Part shown: piece after piece, positions 51,718 to 61,155 of the stretch
Layout of the letters: the number at the start of each line of letters is the position of its first letter
Numbering within the stretch: the first letter of the stretch is position 1
Assembly: GCA_002471275.1 (NCBI GenBank)
Contig: DKPQ01000005.1
Location: forward strand, 496,001-560,000
Direction of reading: 5' to 3'
Source: Flammeovirgaceae bacterium UBA7330
GTDB lineage: Bacteria > Bacteroidota > Bacteroidia > Cytophagales > Cyclobacteriaceae
Length of the DNA stretch: 64,000 nucleotides
Notes under the pieces: model-generated
Told to the model about the DNA's origin: nothing
Databases searched by the model: none
The model's input: the letters and a program-made list of their open reading frames with translations, nothing else
Position numbers and translations under genes: made by a program

Positions 51718-52635
51718 GTGGAAGATTATAACAAGATTATTGAATCTCTTGGTGTCAGGTTTATTAAAGCTAAGAATATTAATATTTTAAAACCTGTCAC
51801 TGTCGAGAACAATTACGACATTGAAAACACACTGATCCTGGTGACCAAAGGGTCCCTTAAGTTCGGAAAAGAGAAAGAACAGGTCAATGCGGGAGAGATC
51901 TTATTTATCCCGGGGGGTAGACTGTTATCCATTACTTATGGCTCGGGAAAGTCAGAAAGTCTGTCAAAAGATGACTTTTTAAGCAATCGGGAAAATTATT
52001 TAAGGGTCTACGAGACAGAGCAGGGTGACCATGAGAGCTATAGCTATGTTTCGTTTGAAGCTAAGGCATTTGATTCGGTTAATTTCTTTGCTTCATTAGA
52101 TATACCGCCATTCAAAATCACCAGTAACCACTCCAAGTTTGTAAATCTTATTTCAGATATCAACAGCGAGATTGTTTCCAATGCCCCCGGCAAAGGTCGT
52201 GTTGTGAAATTGCTGACCGAACGCCTGGTGGTGGAGCTGATTCGATATATCCTGAAGCAGGGTTTGTTTGTTGAGCAGTTTGCCACTAACAGTACCTATT
52301 TCAAGGACCCTCGCCTGATCGATATTTTTACTTTCATCAAGGAAAACCTTGGTGAAGATCTTTCCAATAAGATACTTGCCAATGTGGCCAATGTTTCGGA
52401 GGATTATGTAGGCCAGTATTTTAAAATGCTTACTGGCATCAACCCTCAGGACTACATAGAATACCAGCGGATGGAGATGGCAGTAAATCTGCTGAGGACC
52501 TCCAAGAAGAGTATCCGCGAAATAGGAAAAGATGTTGGATATAAAGACACGGCCTATTTCTGCAGAAGGTTTAAAATGATGTTTGGTATCCCTGCCGGGA
52601 AGATGCGAAGGAGAGAGTCATTGATGAATCTCTAG
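51718..52635 (+). CDS. AraC-family transcription regulator
   Basis: 305 residues from a GTG at 51718; the nearest ATG (51710) is in another frame with an immediate stop. Residues about 1-100 form a cupin-like sensor (ENTLILVTKGSLKFGKEKEQVNAGEILFIPGG). Two helix-turn-helix motifs at the C-terminus (SNKILANVANVSEDYVGQYFKMLTG, then SIREIGKDVGYKDTAYFCRRFKMMFG) are typical AraC/XylS. The effector and targets are unknown. It lies between the monocistronic acyl-CoA dehydrogenase gene and convergent envelope genes, so no obvious local target exists. Confidence 0.9.
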   Translation: MEDYNKIIESLGVRFIKAKNINILKPVTVENNYDIENTLILVTKGSLKFGKEKEQVNAGEILFIPGGRLLSITYGSGKSESLSKDDFLSNRENYLRVYETEQGDHESYSYVSFEAKAFDSVNFFASLDIPPFKITSNHSKFVNLISDINSEIVSNAPGKGRVVKLLTERLVVELIRYILKQGLFVEQFATNSTYFKDPRLIDIFTFIKENLGEDLSNKILANVANVSEDYVGQYFKMLTGINPQDYIEYQRMEMAVNLLRTSKKSIREIGKDVGYKDTAYFCRRFKMMFGIPAGKMRRRESLMNL

Positions 52636-53009
52636 TCCTTATTCTGATTTTTATCCTTGGTTGATTTAAGGTAATTCCCTAATTGGGTCAGCAGTAAGCT
52701 TAGGGCTGTTGCCGCAATTTTCTCCAACAACATATTTTTTACACTCACTGAACTTTTAGCAACTTCTTTTTCTTTGTTAGGTTTTTCCTTCTTTTTTTCC
52801 TTAGTCGAATCTTTTTTCTTTTTCGAAGCACTGATGGCCATCCCAACAGCAAAAGCTGCTATACCAACAATAGCTACACCAATGAGTATTTTTTTAGCCT
52901 GACCTTCAAAGGCACTGGAAACACTTTCCAACTCATTTTCAAGCCTGGACTCCTTTTCTCCTAAAGAGCTTTTTTTGGACTGCCAAAGTTTTGAATGACC
53001 ACTACTCAT
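52632..53009 (-). CDS. YtxH/DUF883-like small membrane-anchored protein
   Basis: 125 residues from the ATG at 53009; a start 9 bases upstream is possible. A polar N-terminus is followed by one hydrophobic Ala/Gly-rich helix (IGVAIVGIAAFAVGMAISA), an extremely Lys-rich run (KKKKDSTKEKKKEKPNKEK) and an amphipathic C-terminal half. The overall plan resembles stress-related envelope proteins but no named family is certain. It overlaps the holin-like gene by 8 bp and shares its transcript. The 3' end converges with the araC gene with a 4-bp overlap. Confidence 0.55.
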   Translation of the reverse strand: MSSGHSKLWQSKKSSLGEKESRLENELESVSSAFEGQAKKILIGVAIVGIAAFAVGMAISASKKKKDSTKEKKKEKPNKEKEVAKSSVSVKNMLLEKIAATALSLLLTQLGNYLKSTKDKNQNKD

Positions 53010-53349
53010 TAATATCAATGTTTTCGCTGATGTTGATAAATACAGATTCCAGCCAGTTTTGAATCCTGTTGGTTCGCAGAAGTAAAAATATGCTAATCAG
53101 CAGGATCAGGTATACCCCGGCTACAATCAAATACCCATAATATTCACTTTCCAGGAGTACATTGAGGTAACCCCCCAGGGCAAGTGAAAGAAAGATAAAC
53201 AGAAAAAAGGCTATAATTCCCAAAAACAAAAAGGCTAAAACATGCGCCAGTAGTCTTGATACCTGAGCGATGATATCAAGTTTGAGCTTTTCGCCCTTAA
53301 GGCGAATATATTCTGTGAGCTTGTCAAGTAAATTGTTGATCAGGGACAT
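53002..53349 (-). CDS. Phage_holin_3_6 / DUF1469 family membrane protein (not phage)
   Basis: 115 residues. An amphipathic N-terminal helix (LLDKLTEYIRLKGEKLKLDIIAQVSRLL) leads to two membrane helices (about 35-58 and 72-93) and a polar tail. This is the DUF1469/phage-holin superfamily III pattern, which is mostly a bacterial envelope protein in spite of its name. It is encoded with a YtxH-like protein, a pairing seen in other genomes for envelope stress genes. No phage genes lie nearby. Confidence 0.8.
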   Translation of the reverse strand: MSLINNLLDKLTEYIRLKGEKLKLDIIAQVSRLLAHVLAFLFLGIIAFFLFIFLSLALGGYLNVLLESEYYGYLIVAGVYLILLISIFLLLRTNRIQNWLESVFINISENIDINE

Positions 53350-53443
53350 ATGCTACGTTTGGGTGACTGTTAATTTATGGAAAATATCACATTTCTAGCC
53401 GACATTCGATCCTTTATTTCTAACTCACACAGGCTGAATGGGT

Positions 53444-54640
53444 TTAGTCCCTGTTTAATTCAGCAATGGCCAGCCAGGCCATTAAACCCATTCCGATTTT
53501 CAGAGAAGGTTCGTCAATGTCAAATGTTGGGGTGTGAACGCCGGAAGTAATTCCTTTGGCCTCATTCCTGGTGCCCAGTCGATAGAAGCAGGCATCCACA
53601 TGGTGTGAGTAAAAAGCAAAGTCTTCCCCTGCCAGCCAAAGATCCAGATCAACCACATTATCTTCTCCCATATATTGTCTGGCTGCATCGATATTGAATT
53701 GCGTGTATTCAGGGTCATTTTTCAGGTGGGGATAACCTTTCATCACATTGTATTCACAAGACCCTCCCATGGCTTTGGCTATTCCTTCAGCCATATCCGT
53801 CATCAATTTATGTGCTTCAGCACGCCACTCTTCATCGTAGGTTCTAAAGGTTCCTTCCAACTTTACCTCATTGGGGATGACGTTGGTGGCTCCAAGTGCT
53901 TCTACCTTACCAAAAGAAAGAACAGATGGAATTTTGGGACTGGCTTTTCTGCTGACAATTTGTTGCAGTGCCACAATGATATGACTGGTGATGACTACCG
54001 GGTCTATAAGGTTTTCCGGCATGGCTGCATGACCGCCCTTTCCTTTCACAGTGACATAGATCTCATCTGCACTGGCCATGTACATGCCCTTTTTGAATCC
54101 TACTTTTCCCGATTCAATGAGTGGCATCACATGCTGCCCAAGAATTTTAGCGGGTTTGGGATTTTCCAGGATGCCTTCTTTGATCAGGAGTGAGGCTCCT
54201 CCGGGAAGCTTTTCTTCTCCAGGCTGGAAGATCACTTTGATATTGCCTTTGAATTCAGATTGAAGCTCCTTCAGGATCATGATGGCCCCGAGAAGTGATG
54301 AGGCATGCACATCATGCCCACAGGCATGCATCACACCCTTGTTGGTGGATTTATAGGGTACGTCATTAGCTTCCAGGATGGGCAAAGCATCTATATCAGC
54401 CCTCAGCGCAATCACTTTCTCAGATTCCCCATTGCCTTTTAGAATGAAAGTAATTCCGGTATCGGCCTTCCTTTCTACCTGATCAAAGCCCAACGATTTA
54501 AGGGTTTTCTCAATGAAGTCGGCAGTTTTATATTCTTCAAATGAAAGCTCCGGATTGGCATGAAGATGCCGTCTGATGTCCAGGACCTTGTCGTAATTTT
54601 GATCTGCTAATGATTTAATTCTGGTGATTAATTCACTCAT
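53444..54640 (-). CDS. M20D family amidohydrolase / aminoacylase (hippurate hydrolase-like)
   Basis: 398 residues from the ATG at 54640; the frame is open 21 codons further upstream. Two-metal residues are visible: HLHANPELSFEE at the start, ALRADIDALPI with the metal Asp, HACGHDVHASSLLG, and FQPGEEKLPGGASLLIKEG with the catalytic Glu pair. The dimerisation domain (residues about 175-300) and the C-terminal LAGEDFAFYSHH ligand are complete. It hydrolyses an N-acyl amino acid, hippurate or similar amide. It overlaps the SPOR gene by 8 bp, so it is the last gene of the secA-SPOR-M20 run. Confidence 0.92.
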   Translation of the reverse strand: MSELITRIKSLADQNYDKVLDIRRHLHANPELSFEEYKTADFIEKTLKSLGFDQVERKADTGITFILKGNGESEKVIALRADIDALPILEANDVPYKSTNKGVMHACGHDVHASSLLGAIMILKELQSEFKGNIKVIFQPGEEKLPGGASLLIKEGILENPKPAKILGQHVMPLIESGKVGFKKGMYMASADEIYVTVKGKGGHAAMPENLIDPVVITSHIIVALQQIVSRKASPKIPSVLSFGKVEALGATNVIPNEVKLEGTFRTYDEEWRAEAHKLMTDMAEGIAKAMGGSCEYNVMKGYPHLKNDPEYTQFNIDAARQYMGEDNVVDLDLWLAGEDFAFYSHHVDACFYRLGTRNEAKGITSGVHTPTFDIDEPSLKIGMGLMAWLAIAELNRD

Positions 54641-55151
54641 ATTTAATGGGTATTCTTTCTGGTATGAGCAGGGCGTAAGGAAATTCTTTTTTGAGTGATT
54701 CAAAAACCCTGTGTGCCTCTAACCGATTGTGATAGGAACCTACTTTGACTTTGAATGTAGGCTGATTGTAAGATATTACCGGTTCCAACTCAGGAAACAT
54801 AAGCAGCGTTTGCTCTTTGGCCTCCCTGGCAGCTTCATTGTCATTACCGGTGTAGATCTGAATGGTGTATCCATCCACATATTTTTTTTCGCTGTTACGC
54901 TGGATAATGATACTGTTGATGCTGTCCATTTCCTCAGTAATTGACATGTCTACCGAAGAGTACTTAGTGGATGATGAAGCGGTAGTGGCAGGTGTATTGT
55001 CCTGGATCTCCTTAACCTCAGAAAGGTCTGGCCGGAGCACGCTTAGATCTTCCTGGTAATTGTCAGTAGTACTCGTGGTTACCACCGATGTTTTACAAGC
55101 CGTGAAAATAACAGCCAGGAGTATTATGTATCCTATTCTATGATAACACAT
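54633..55151 (-). CDS. Lipoprotein with C-terminal SPOR domain
   Basis: 172 residues. The signal is MCYHRIGYIILLAVIFTAC (Cys19), followed by a Ser/Thr-rich linker and a SPOR domain (YTIQIYTGNDNEAAREAKEQTLLMFPELEPVISYNQPTFKVKVGSYHNRLEAHRVFESLKKEF). SPOR domains bind glycan strands lacking stem peptides, often at the division site, so this is a periplasmic lipoprotein with a possible cell-wall role. Its start lies inside the end of secA (19-bp overlap) and its end overlaps the M20 gene. Confidence 0.88.
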   Translation of the reverse strand: MCYHRIGYIILLAVIFTACKTSVVTTSTTDNYQEDLSVLRPDLSEVKEIQDNTPATTASSSTKYSSVDMSITEEMDSINSIIIQRNSEKKYVDGYTIQIYTGNDNEAAREAKEQTLLMFPELEPVISYNQPTFKVKVGSYHNRLEAHRVFESLKKEFPYALLIPERIPIKYE

Positions 55152-58100
55152 TTGTTGTTCTTAATGTCGTCTTCAACAGTTTTGAACTTCACATCTTTTT
55201 TGACCGATCCATCAGCATACTGGACATTCACCCGCTGGTTTCTGCTGGCGATTTTTACCGTCTTGACGGGTTGTACCTTTTCTGCCGGCTGTCGGTTGGT
55301 AGGATGAGCTCTGTTGAGCAATGAGCCCGATTCTTCCTTCGATTCTTTATAATTTCTAGCAGACCTTTGTTGTCTGGCTTCCTGCACCTCATCAGCTTCC
55401 TTCACAGGAATCTGAGCCTTCATCAGGAAGGAGATACTTTCCTCGTTCACCTTACCGATAAATGCTTTGAACAACTCAAAACCCTCGAACTTATAGATGA
55501 TCAACGGATCTTTTTGCTCATAAACCGCATTTTGAACGGACTGCTTCAGGTCGTCCATGTCTCTCAGGTGCTCCTTCCAGGTCTGATCGATGATGTTCAG
55601 TGCAACCATTTTTTCCATTGACCGGATCATCTCCCGACCTTCGGTGGCCACTGATTTTTCGAGTGGAGCTGCTACCCCATACTGTTTCTTCCCGTCCGTG
55701 AAAGGCACCAGGATGTTTTCCACAGTAGCTCCCCTGTTTTTCTGAATCTGCTTCAGGATCGGGAGCGCTTTTTGGATCACAAAATCGTTCTTCCTCTTAT
55801 AATGAGCAAGGGCTTCGTTGTAAAGCCGATCAGTAAGTTCGCCGGTGTCATATTTTTCCAGTTCTTCCGCCGTGATCTGGAAATCCATACCCAATACACT
55901 GATTACATTGAGTTTAAGACTATCAATATCCAGAGAAGCCTTGGCATTCAATGTGATGTCTTCACATGAGTCATAGAGCATGTTGAGGATGTCTAACTCC
56001 AGGCGTTCTCCATAGAGGGCATTTCTTCTACGCTTATAAATTACTTCACGTTGCGAGTTCATCACATCGTCATACTCAAGCAACCTTTTCCTTGTGGCGA
56101 AGTTGTTTTCTTCCACCTTCTTCTGCGCTCGCTCGATGGACTTGGTGATCATGCTGTGTTGGATCACTTCGCCTTCTTTCAGCCCTAATCGGTCCATGAT
56201 CTTGGCCACACGCTGCGACATAAACATCCGCATCAGGTTGTCTTCGAGCGAGACAAAAAACTGGGTTGAACCCGGGTCTCCCTGTCTCCCTGAACGCCCT
56301 CGCAACTGCCTGTCTACCCTCCTTGATTCATGACGTTCAGTACCCACAATCGCTAATCCGCCGGCCGCTTTGGATTCCGGGGTAAGTTTTATGTCGGTTC
56401 CTCGTCCCGCCATGTTGGTGGCGATGGTGACAGTACCTGGCTTTCCGGCTTCAGCAACTACGTCCGCCTCTTTGGCATGTTGCTTGGCATTGAGCACCTG
56501 GTGGTTGATGTTTTTAATTTGAAGCATCCTGCTCAGCACTTCTGAAATCTCAACGGATGTGGTACCAACCAGGACTGGTCTTCCCAGATTACTCATTTCA
56601 ACGATTTCATCAACAACTGCACTAAATTTCTCACGGACAGTCTTATATACCTTGTCTTCGTGGTCCTTTCTTACGATAGGTCTGTTAGTCGGGATAACCA
56701 CTACATCCAGCTTATAGATGTCCCAGAATTCACCTGCCTCAGTTTCTGCAGTACCGGTCATACCACACAGCTTGTGGTACATCCTGAAATAGTTCTGCAA
56801 GGTGATCGTGGCGTACGTCTGGGTAGCATCTTCCACTTTCACATTTTCTTTTGCCTCTATGGCCTGGTGGAGCCCGTCAGAATATCTTCGGCCTTCCATC
56901 ACCCGTCCGGTCTGCTCATCCACGATCTTGACCTTACCATCTACCACGATGTATTCAGTATCTTTTTCATAGAGGCAATAAGCACGAAGAAGCTGGTTTA
57001 CACTGTGGATTCTTTGTCCCTTTAGGCTGTAATCCTGGATGACCTCTTCCTTCCGCTGTATCTTTTCGCTGTCCTTCAGGTCTGAACTTTCCAGTTTGGC
57101 AATCTCTGCGCCAATGTCTGGTAAAATGAAGAAGTTAGGGTCTTCACCTTCGCCTGTGATGAGATCGATCCCTTTTTCTGTCAGGTCGATACTGTTGTGC
57201 TTCTCGTCAATGGTAAAGTAGAGCGGCTCGTCAGCCTCAGGCATCATTTTCTGGTTGTCCTGAAGGTAAAAGTTCTCAGTTCTCTGGAGGATCTGCCGGT
57301 TTCCGGACTCTGAGAGGAATTTGATCAGGGGTTTATTTTTTGGGAGCCCCCTAAAAGCCCTGAAAAGAGGCACTCCTCCTTCGGTCTCGTTGCCAGCCTT
57401 GATCATTGCTTTGGCCTGGTTCAGGTAATCGGCAACCAATTTGCGCTGGGCTTCTACCAGCTTGGCAATCCTCGGCTTTAGCTCATAAAACTCATGTTCG
57501 TCACCTTTTGGTATAGGACCGGAGATGATCAATGGGGTACGGGCATCATCCACGAGTACAGAGTCCACCTCATCCACCATTGCAAAGTGGTGCTTTCGCT
57601 GTACCAGCTCATCTACATTTCGGGCCATGTTGTCCCTTAGATAGTCAAAGCCAAATTCATTGTTGGTCCCGTAGATGATATCACACTGATAAGCTTTTCT
57701 GCGGTCCGGAGAGTTGGGTTGATGTTTATCAATACAGTCTACCGTGAGCCCGTGAAACTCAAACAAGGGAGCATTCCACTCCGAGTCACGCTTGGCGAGG
57801 TAGTCGTTTACAGTAACGATGTGAATGCCTCGTCCAGCCAGTGCATTCAAATAAGCAGGGAGGGTAGCGACGAGTGTTTTTCCTTCCCCGGTTGCCATCT
57901 CAGCAATTTTTCCCTGGTGTAATACCACACCTCCAATGAGCTGCACATCATAGTGGATCATGTTCCACTCGATCTGGTTGCCAGCTGCTATCCACTTGTT
58001 GTGCCAGATGGCTTCATCTCCCTTGATTTCAACGTTGGGCTTTTTCTGTGCCAGCTCACGGTCGTTGCTGGTGGCTGTCACTATCAATTGATGGTTTTCT

Positions 58101-58480
58101 GCAAATCTTCGTGCTGTTTCTTTGACAACAGCAAAAGCCCGAGGTAGAATTTCAAGTAATACAACTTCCAATTCTTCATCACGCTTTTCTTCCAGCTTAT
58201 CTATCTGTCCGAAAAGTTCTTCCTTTTCATGGATATCCAATTCGGGATTCTCATCAATTTTTTGGTGAAGCAGAGCAAGTTCATCATCGATATGCTTGAG
58301 CTTTTCTGCAATGACCCCTTTGAGCTCTGCAGTCTTGCCTCGCAGGTCCTCATCAGAGATTCCAGATAGCTTTGCAAACTCAGAATTTATCTTCCCAACA
58401 AAGGGGGTTAGTTCCTTTAGATCCCGATCAGACTTTGTGCCAAATACTTTGGCAATCCCTTTACTAACAAATTCAAACAT
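55133..58480 (-). CDS. secA: Preprotein translocase ATPase SecA (long Bacteroidota form)
   Basis: 1115 residues, about 200 more than E. coli SecA, as expected in this phylum. The N-terminal coiled-coil segment (about 60-110) is an insertion. The motor motifs are MATGEGKTLVATLPAYLNA (Walker A), MVDEVDSVLVDDARTPLIISG (DEAD box) and TNMAGRGTDIKLTP and GRSGRQGDPGSTQF in the second half. The C-terminus lacks the zinc-binding CxCxSGxxxH tail that contacts SecB and ends in KNNKCVIIE. It drives protein export across the inner membrane. Genes for a SPOR lipoprotein and an M20 hydrolase follow with overlapping frames. Confidence 0.97.
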   Translation of the reverse strand: MFEFVSKGIAKVFGTKSDRDLKELTPFVGKINSEFAKLSGISDEDLRGKTAELKGVIAEKLKHIDDELALLHQKIDENPELDIHEKEELFGQIDKLEEKRDEELEVVLLEILPRAFAVVKETARRFAENHQLIVTATSNDRELAQKKPNVEIKGDEAIWHNKWIAAGNQIEWNMIHYDVQLIGGVVLHQGKIAEMATGEGKTLVATLPAYLNALAGRGIHIVTVNDYLAKRDSEWNAPLFEFHGLTVDCIDKHQPNSPDRRKAYQCDIIYGTNNEFGFDYLRDNMARNVDELVQRKHHFAMVDEVDSVLVDDARTPLIISGPIPKGDEHEFYELKPRIAKLVEAQRKLVADYLNQAKAMIKAGNETEGGVPLFRAFRGLPKNKPLIKFLSESGNRQILQRTENFYLQDNQKMMPEADEPLYFTIDEKHNSIDLTEKGIDLITGEGEDPNFFILPDIGAEIAKLESSDLKDSEKIQRKEEVIQDYSLKGQRIHSVNQLLRAYCLYEKDTEYIVVDGKVKIVDEQTGRVMEGRRYSDGLHQAIEAKENVKVEDATQTYATITLQNYFRMYHKLCGMTGTAETEAGEFWDIYKLDVVVIPTNRPIVRKDHEDKVYKTVREKFSAVVDEIVEMSNLGRPVLVGTTSVEISEVLSRMLQIKNINHQVLNAKQHAKEADVVAEAGKPGTVTIATNMAGRGTDIKLTPESKAAGGLAIVGTERHESRRVDRQLRGRSGRQGDPGSTQFFVSLEDNLMRMFMSQRVAKIMDRLGLKEGEVIQHSMITKSIERAQKKVEENNFATRKRLLEYDDVMNSQREVIYKRRRNALYGERLELDILNMLYDSCEDITLNAKASLDIDSLKLNVISVLGMDFQITAEELEKYDTGELTDRLYNEALAHYKRKNDFVIQKALPILKQIQKNRGATVENILVPFTDGKKQYGVAAPLEKSVATEGREMIRSMEKMVALNIIDQTWKEHLRDMDDLKQSVQNAVYEQKDPLIIYKFEGFELFKAFIGKVNEESISFLMKAQIPVKEADEVQEARQQRSARNYKESKEESGSLLNRAHPTNRQPAEKVQPVKTVKIASRNQRVNVQYADGSVKKDVKFKTVEDDIKNNKCVIIE

Positions 58481-58518
58481 GCTTTTTATTTAAAAGCTTA
58501 AAGTTAAACCAGATTCTT

Positions 58519-59298
58519 TCAATCAACTGTTTCGTATATGCCTTCAAAGACTTTTTTCACAGGTCCTGCAAGGTAAATATTTCTAAATTCATGCGGAGAG
58601 GTCTGCTCAAAAGAAACTTGCAGGTTTCCTCCGAAGGTTGAAATATTGACCGGACTGGTATAGCCTTTTGAAGTAGCGGCCAGGGCACAGGCAGTGACAC
58701 CGGTGCCGCAGGATAAGGTCTCGTCTTCTACACCGCGTTCGTAGGTCCTCACAGCAATGCCATCTGCCCTCAGTTCTACAAAATTTACGTTTGTCCCTCC
58801 CGGAGCAAATCTTTTGTCATACCGAATGCTTCTGCCTTCATGAATGACGTCCAGATCATTTAAATCTTTTACGAACCGGATATAATGTGGTGAACCCGTA
58901 TCGATGAACAGATCATCGCCATGTTCTTTGACTTCGCTTACATCATGTAAACTAAAATGAATAATCCCTTTCTCATCAAAATGGGCATCGTGCGGGCCAT
59001 CGGTAGTGATGAATTTTGTTTTATTATCAGCCAAATTCAATTGATGGGCAAAAGCAACAGCGCACCGGCTGCCATTCCCACAAAGACTTTTACTCCCGTC
59101 CGGGTTAAAGAAGATCATCTTGAAATCCATTGTATCTTCATGCTCGATCAGGATGAGTCCATCAGCGCCTATTCCAAATTTCCTGTCACACATTCGGGTG
59201 ATAAGTGTAGTGTTGTCGGCGGGAAATTTGTGGTCTCTGTTGTCAATCAGGATAAAATCATTCCCTGTACCCTGAAATTTCTGGAAGCTGATCTTCAT
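58519..59298 (-). CDS. dapF: Diaminopimelate epimerase DapF
   Basis: 259 residues. The two active-site cysteines are in their family motifs: Cys73 (SKSLCGNGSRCAV) and Cys197 (ETLSCGTGVTACALA); the start FQKFQGTGNDFILID is also typical. It interconverts LL- and meso-diaminopimelate for lysine and peptidoglycan. It lies 38 bp upstream of secA on the same strand, so it may be in the same transcript, but the spacing leaves room for a promoter. Confidence 0.96.
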   Translation of the reverse strand: MKISFQKFQGTGNDFILIDNRDHKFPADNTTLITRMCDRKFGIGADGLILIEHEDTMDFKMIFFNPDGSKSLCGNGSRCAVAFAHQLNLADNKTKFITTDGPHDAHFDEKGIIHFSLHDVSEVKEHGDDLFIDTGSPHYIRFVKDLNDLDVIHEGRSIRYDKRFAPGGTNVNFVELRADGIAVRTYERGVEDETLSCGTGVTACALAATSKGYTSPVNISTFGGNLQVSFEQTSPHEFRNIYLAGPVKKVFEGIYETVD

Positions 59299-59380
59299 AA
59301 TCCAATAAATCTGATGCTATCAATTAAACCGTTTGTTGTGCAGTGACCTGACAGTTTAACGGCTTTTTACCCATTCGGTT

Positions 59381-59417
59381 TTCAAACAAAAAGCCATCAA
59401 CGGGAGGCTGATGGCTT
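59381..59417 (-). terminator. Intrinsic terminator after rplS
   Basis: AAGCCATCA (59391-59399) and TGATGGCTT (59409-59417) form a perfect 9-bp stem; on the minus strand it is followed by TTTGTTTG, the terminator orientation for rplS. Confidence 0.75.
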
Positions 59418-59438
59418 ATTAATTTCGTGTGTAAGATC

Positions 59439-59795
59439 TTAAAGATGTTCTTTGATCCTAGCAGCTTTACCTTTTCTGCCTCGTAGGTAAAACAGTCTTG
59501 CTCTTCTTACCTTACCTTTTCTCAGAACTTCAATCTTGTCGATTTGCGGTGAGAGGATTGGGAATACCCGCTCAACACCAACTCCACTGGAGATTTTTCT
59601 TACAGTGAATGTCTCACCATTAGAATTCTGGTTTCTGATCTGGATAACCGTACCCTGGAACTGCTGAATTCTTTCTTTGTTTCCCTCTTTAATCTTATAG
59701 TGTACGTTGATCGTATCACCTGCTGAAAAGGTAGGAAACTTTTCTTTTGTGGCCTTTAAATCTTCTTCGACCAATTGAAGCAATTCATTTTTCAT
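59439..59795 (-). CDS. rplS: Large-subunit ribosomal protein L19
   Basis: 118 residues with the L19 pattern: FSAGDTINVHYKIKEGNKERIQQFQGTVIQIRNQ, then TFTVRKISSGVGVERVFPILSPQIDKIEVLRKGKVRRARLFYLRGRKGKAARI. It is a 50S protein at the subunit interface. The usual partners (trmD, rimM, rpsP) are not adjacent, so the gene is on its own here. It has its own -7 element and terminator. Confidence 0.97.
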   Translation of the reverse strand: MKNELLQLVEEDLKATKEKFPTFSAGDTINVHYKIKEGNKERIQQFQGTVIQIRNQNSNGETFTVRKISSGVGVERVFPILSPQIDKIEVLRKGKVRRARLFYLRGRKGKAARIKEHL

Positions 59796-59832
59796 ATCTA
59801 TACTCTTCTGTGAGTGTTTTCAAAAAGGAGTG

Positions 59833-59840
59833 CAAATATA
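59833..59840 (-). promoter_or_regulatory. Bacteroidota -7 promoter element of rplS (TATATTTG)
   Basis: TATATTTG on the minus strand is an exact TAnnTTTG match 38 bp upstream of the rplS ATG (59795), giving a leader of about 30 bases. Confidence 0.7.
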
Positions 59841-59985
59841 AGGAAATGATTGATAGAATGTACCTATGAGTAGAAAATTATTGTAAGTGGAAAAATATCG
59901 GTTTTTTAAATCAAGTCTACTGGTTTTATTTCGTAGATCACTCTAATATTGAGGATACTGAGTTTAATGAAATAGGAATACCTAC

Positions 59986-61155
59986 ATGAGAGGATTGTTT
60001 TCAGGCTTGTTGTTATCTATAAGCTGTAATGTGGTCACTGCCCAGGTTGACTTTGGAAGCCGGATTCAATCAAAAGTTGATTGTGATGATATTTCATTTA
60101 CAGCCCTAAGCCTTATTCCCGAGTTTTATCATAAAAACCAGAAAGACTCAATCATACATTTTATCAGGTACTGGGAGGATAAGTGTGATAAAAGCCATTT
60201 TTCACAAGAAGTTCGACTGTTGTATGAGATAGAGAGAGGCGTTTTTGATAACAAAGAAATTGATTTTCAATTTTTCCGTCACTTGATGGACCAGATTGAT
60301 TACATCGACTATATGGTTTTTTTAGATACAAATAGCCAGGTAGTAAATTCCCTTTCCGGTGTTGAAAAGAATGAATATTATCTGATCAGTGAATTTTACT
60401 TGTTTACCAGTCTTTGGGCACAGGAGATCCTGGATAAGAATGACTATCCAGCATGCTCAGATGAAAAGGACATCTTGCTGGCATATGCTGGCCACGTAGA
60501 AGAATTTTTTGAATCAATCAGCAATAATTCATGTGAATCTATCCTCAACGGATTTTACATTTCAGAAGTGTCAAGGTTAAAAAGTCTTGGTGAAGTAGAA
60601 TTCGGTTTCCTTACAGGAGTTTGGAAACCTTTTAATAATGCGGCCACTTTAGGATTACATCCCATTATTGGCCTTTATTTTGGCACTCAAAGGGGTAAGG
60701 TACTATTTGACCTAACGATGCTATTGAGATTTGTGAATAGCCCTTCCACATACACGGTGCTTTATGAAGACAGTCTGATATCAACAAAGTACTTTTTAGG
60801 AGGCTATATTGGTGCAGATGTTGGTTATGAGCTATTGCGTACTCCAACCACAAGAGTCTACATGCTGGGGGGTATTGGCTATGATGGATTTGATACACTG
60901 GAATCAGATCCTGATGTAGATGATGAGCCATCCAAAGCCATTGGTTCATTGAATCTAAACACAGGGATTGGAAGTAAATGGTTTATAAATGAAAGTATGG
61001 GTTACCTGGGATTGGAAGTCAGATACAATTTTGTAAACTACAGAAATTCAGGAGGAACAGATTTCACGGGAAATGCCCTTTCTGTTAGGCTCTTGTTTGG
61101 AATACTAGGTAACTACACTAAGCAGACAGGCTTAAAAAGTCTTAGATATAGATGA
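59986..61155 (+). CDS. Exported protein with outer-membrane beta-barrel-like C-terminus, unknown function
   Basis: 389 residues. MRGLFSGLLLSISCNVVTAQ is a signal peptide. Residues about 25-210 are helical, polar and rich in Asp, Glu and aromatic residues (FYHKNQKDSIIHFIRYWEDKCDKSHFS). Residues about 210-380 alternate short beta strands with Gly/Asn/Asp turns (GFLTGVWKPFNNAATLGLHPIIGLYFGTQRG ... LGLEVRYNFVNYRNSGGTDFTGNALSVRLLFGI), as in small outer-membrane barrels. I recognise no family. It overlaps the next gene by 4 bp, so the pair is one transcript. Confidence 0.65.
   Translation: MRGLFSGLLLSISCNVVTAQVDFGSRIQSKVDCDDISFTALSLIPEFYHKNQKDSIIHFIRYWEDKCDKSHFSQEVRLLYEIERGVFDNKEIDFQFFRHLMDQIDYIDYMVFLDTNSQVVNSLSGVEKNEYYLISEFYLFTSLWAQEILDKNDYPACSDEKDILLAYAGHVEEFFESISNNSCESILNGFYISEVSRLKSLGEVEFGFLTGVWKPFNNAATLGLHPIIGLYFGTQRGKVLFDLTMLLRFVNSPSTYTVLYEDSLISTKYFLGGYIGADVGYELLRTPTTRVYMLGGIGYDGFDTLESDPDVDDEPSKAIGSLNLNTGIGSKWFINESMGYLGLEVRYNFVNYRNSGGTDFTGNALSVRLLFGILGNYTKQTGLKSLRYR

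Noticed and set aside
53002..53349. Holin family protein as a sign of a prophage
   Set aside because: It belongs to the DUF1469-type bacterial branch; no capsid, tail, integrase or lysin genes are near.
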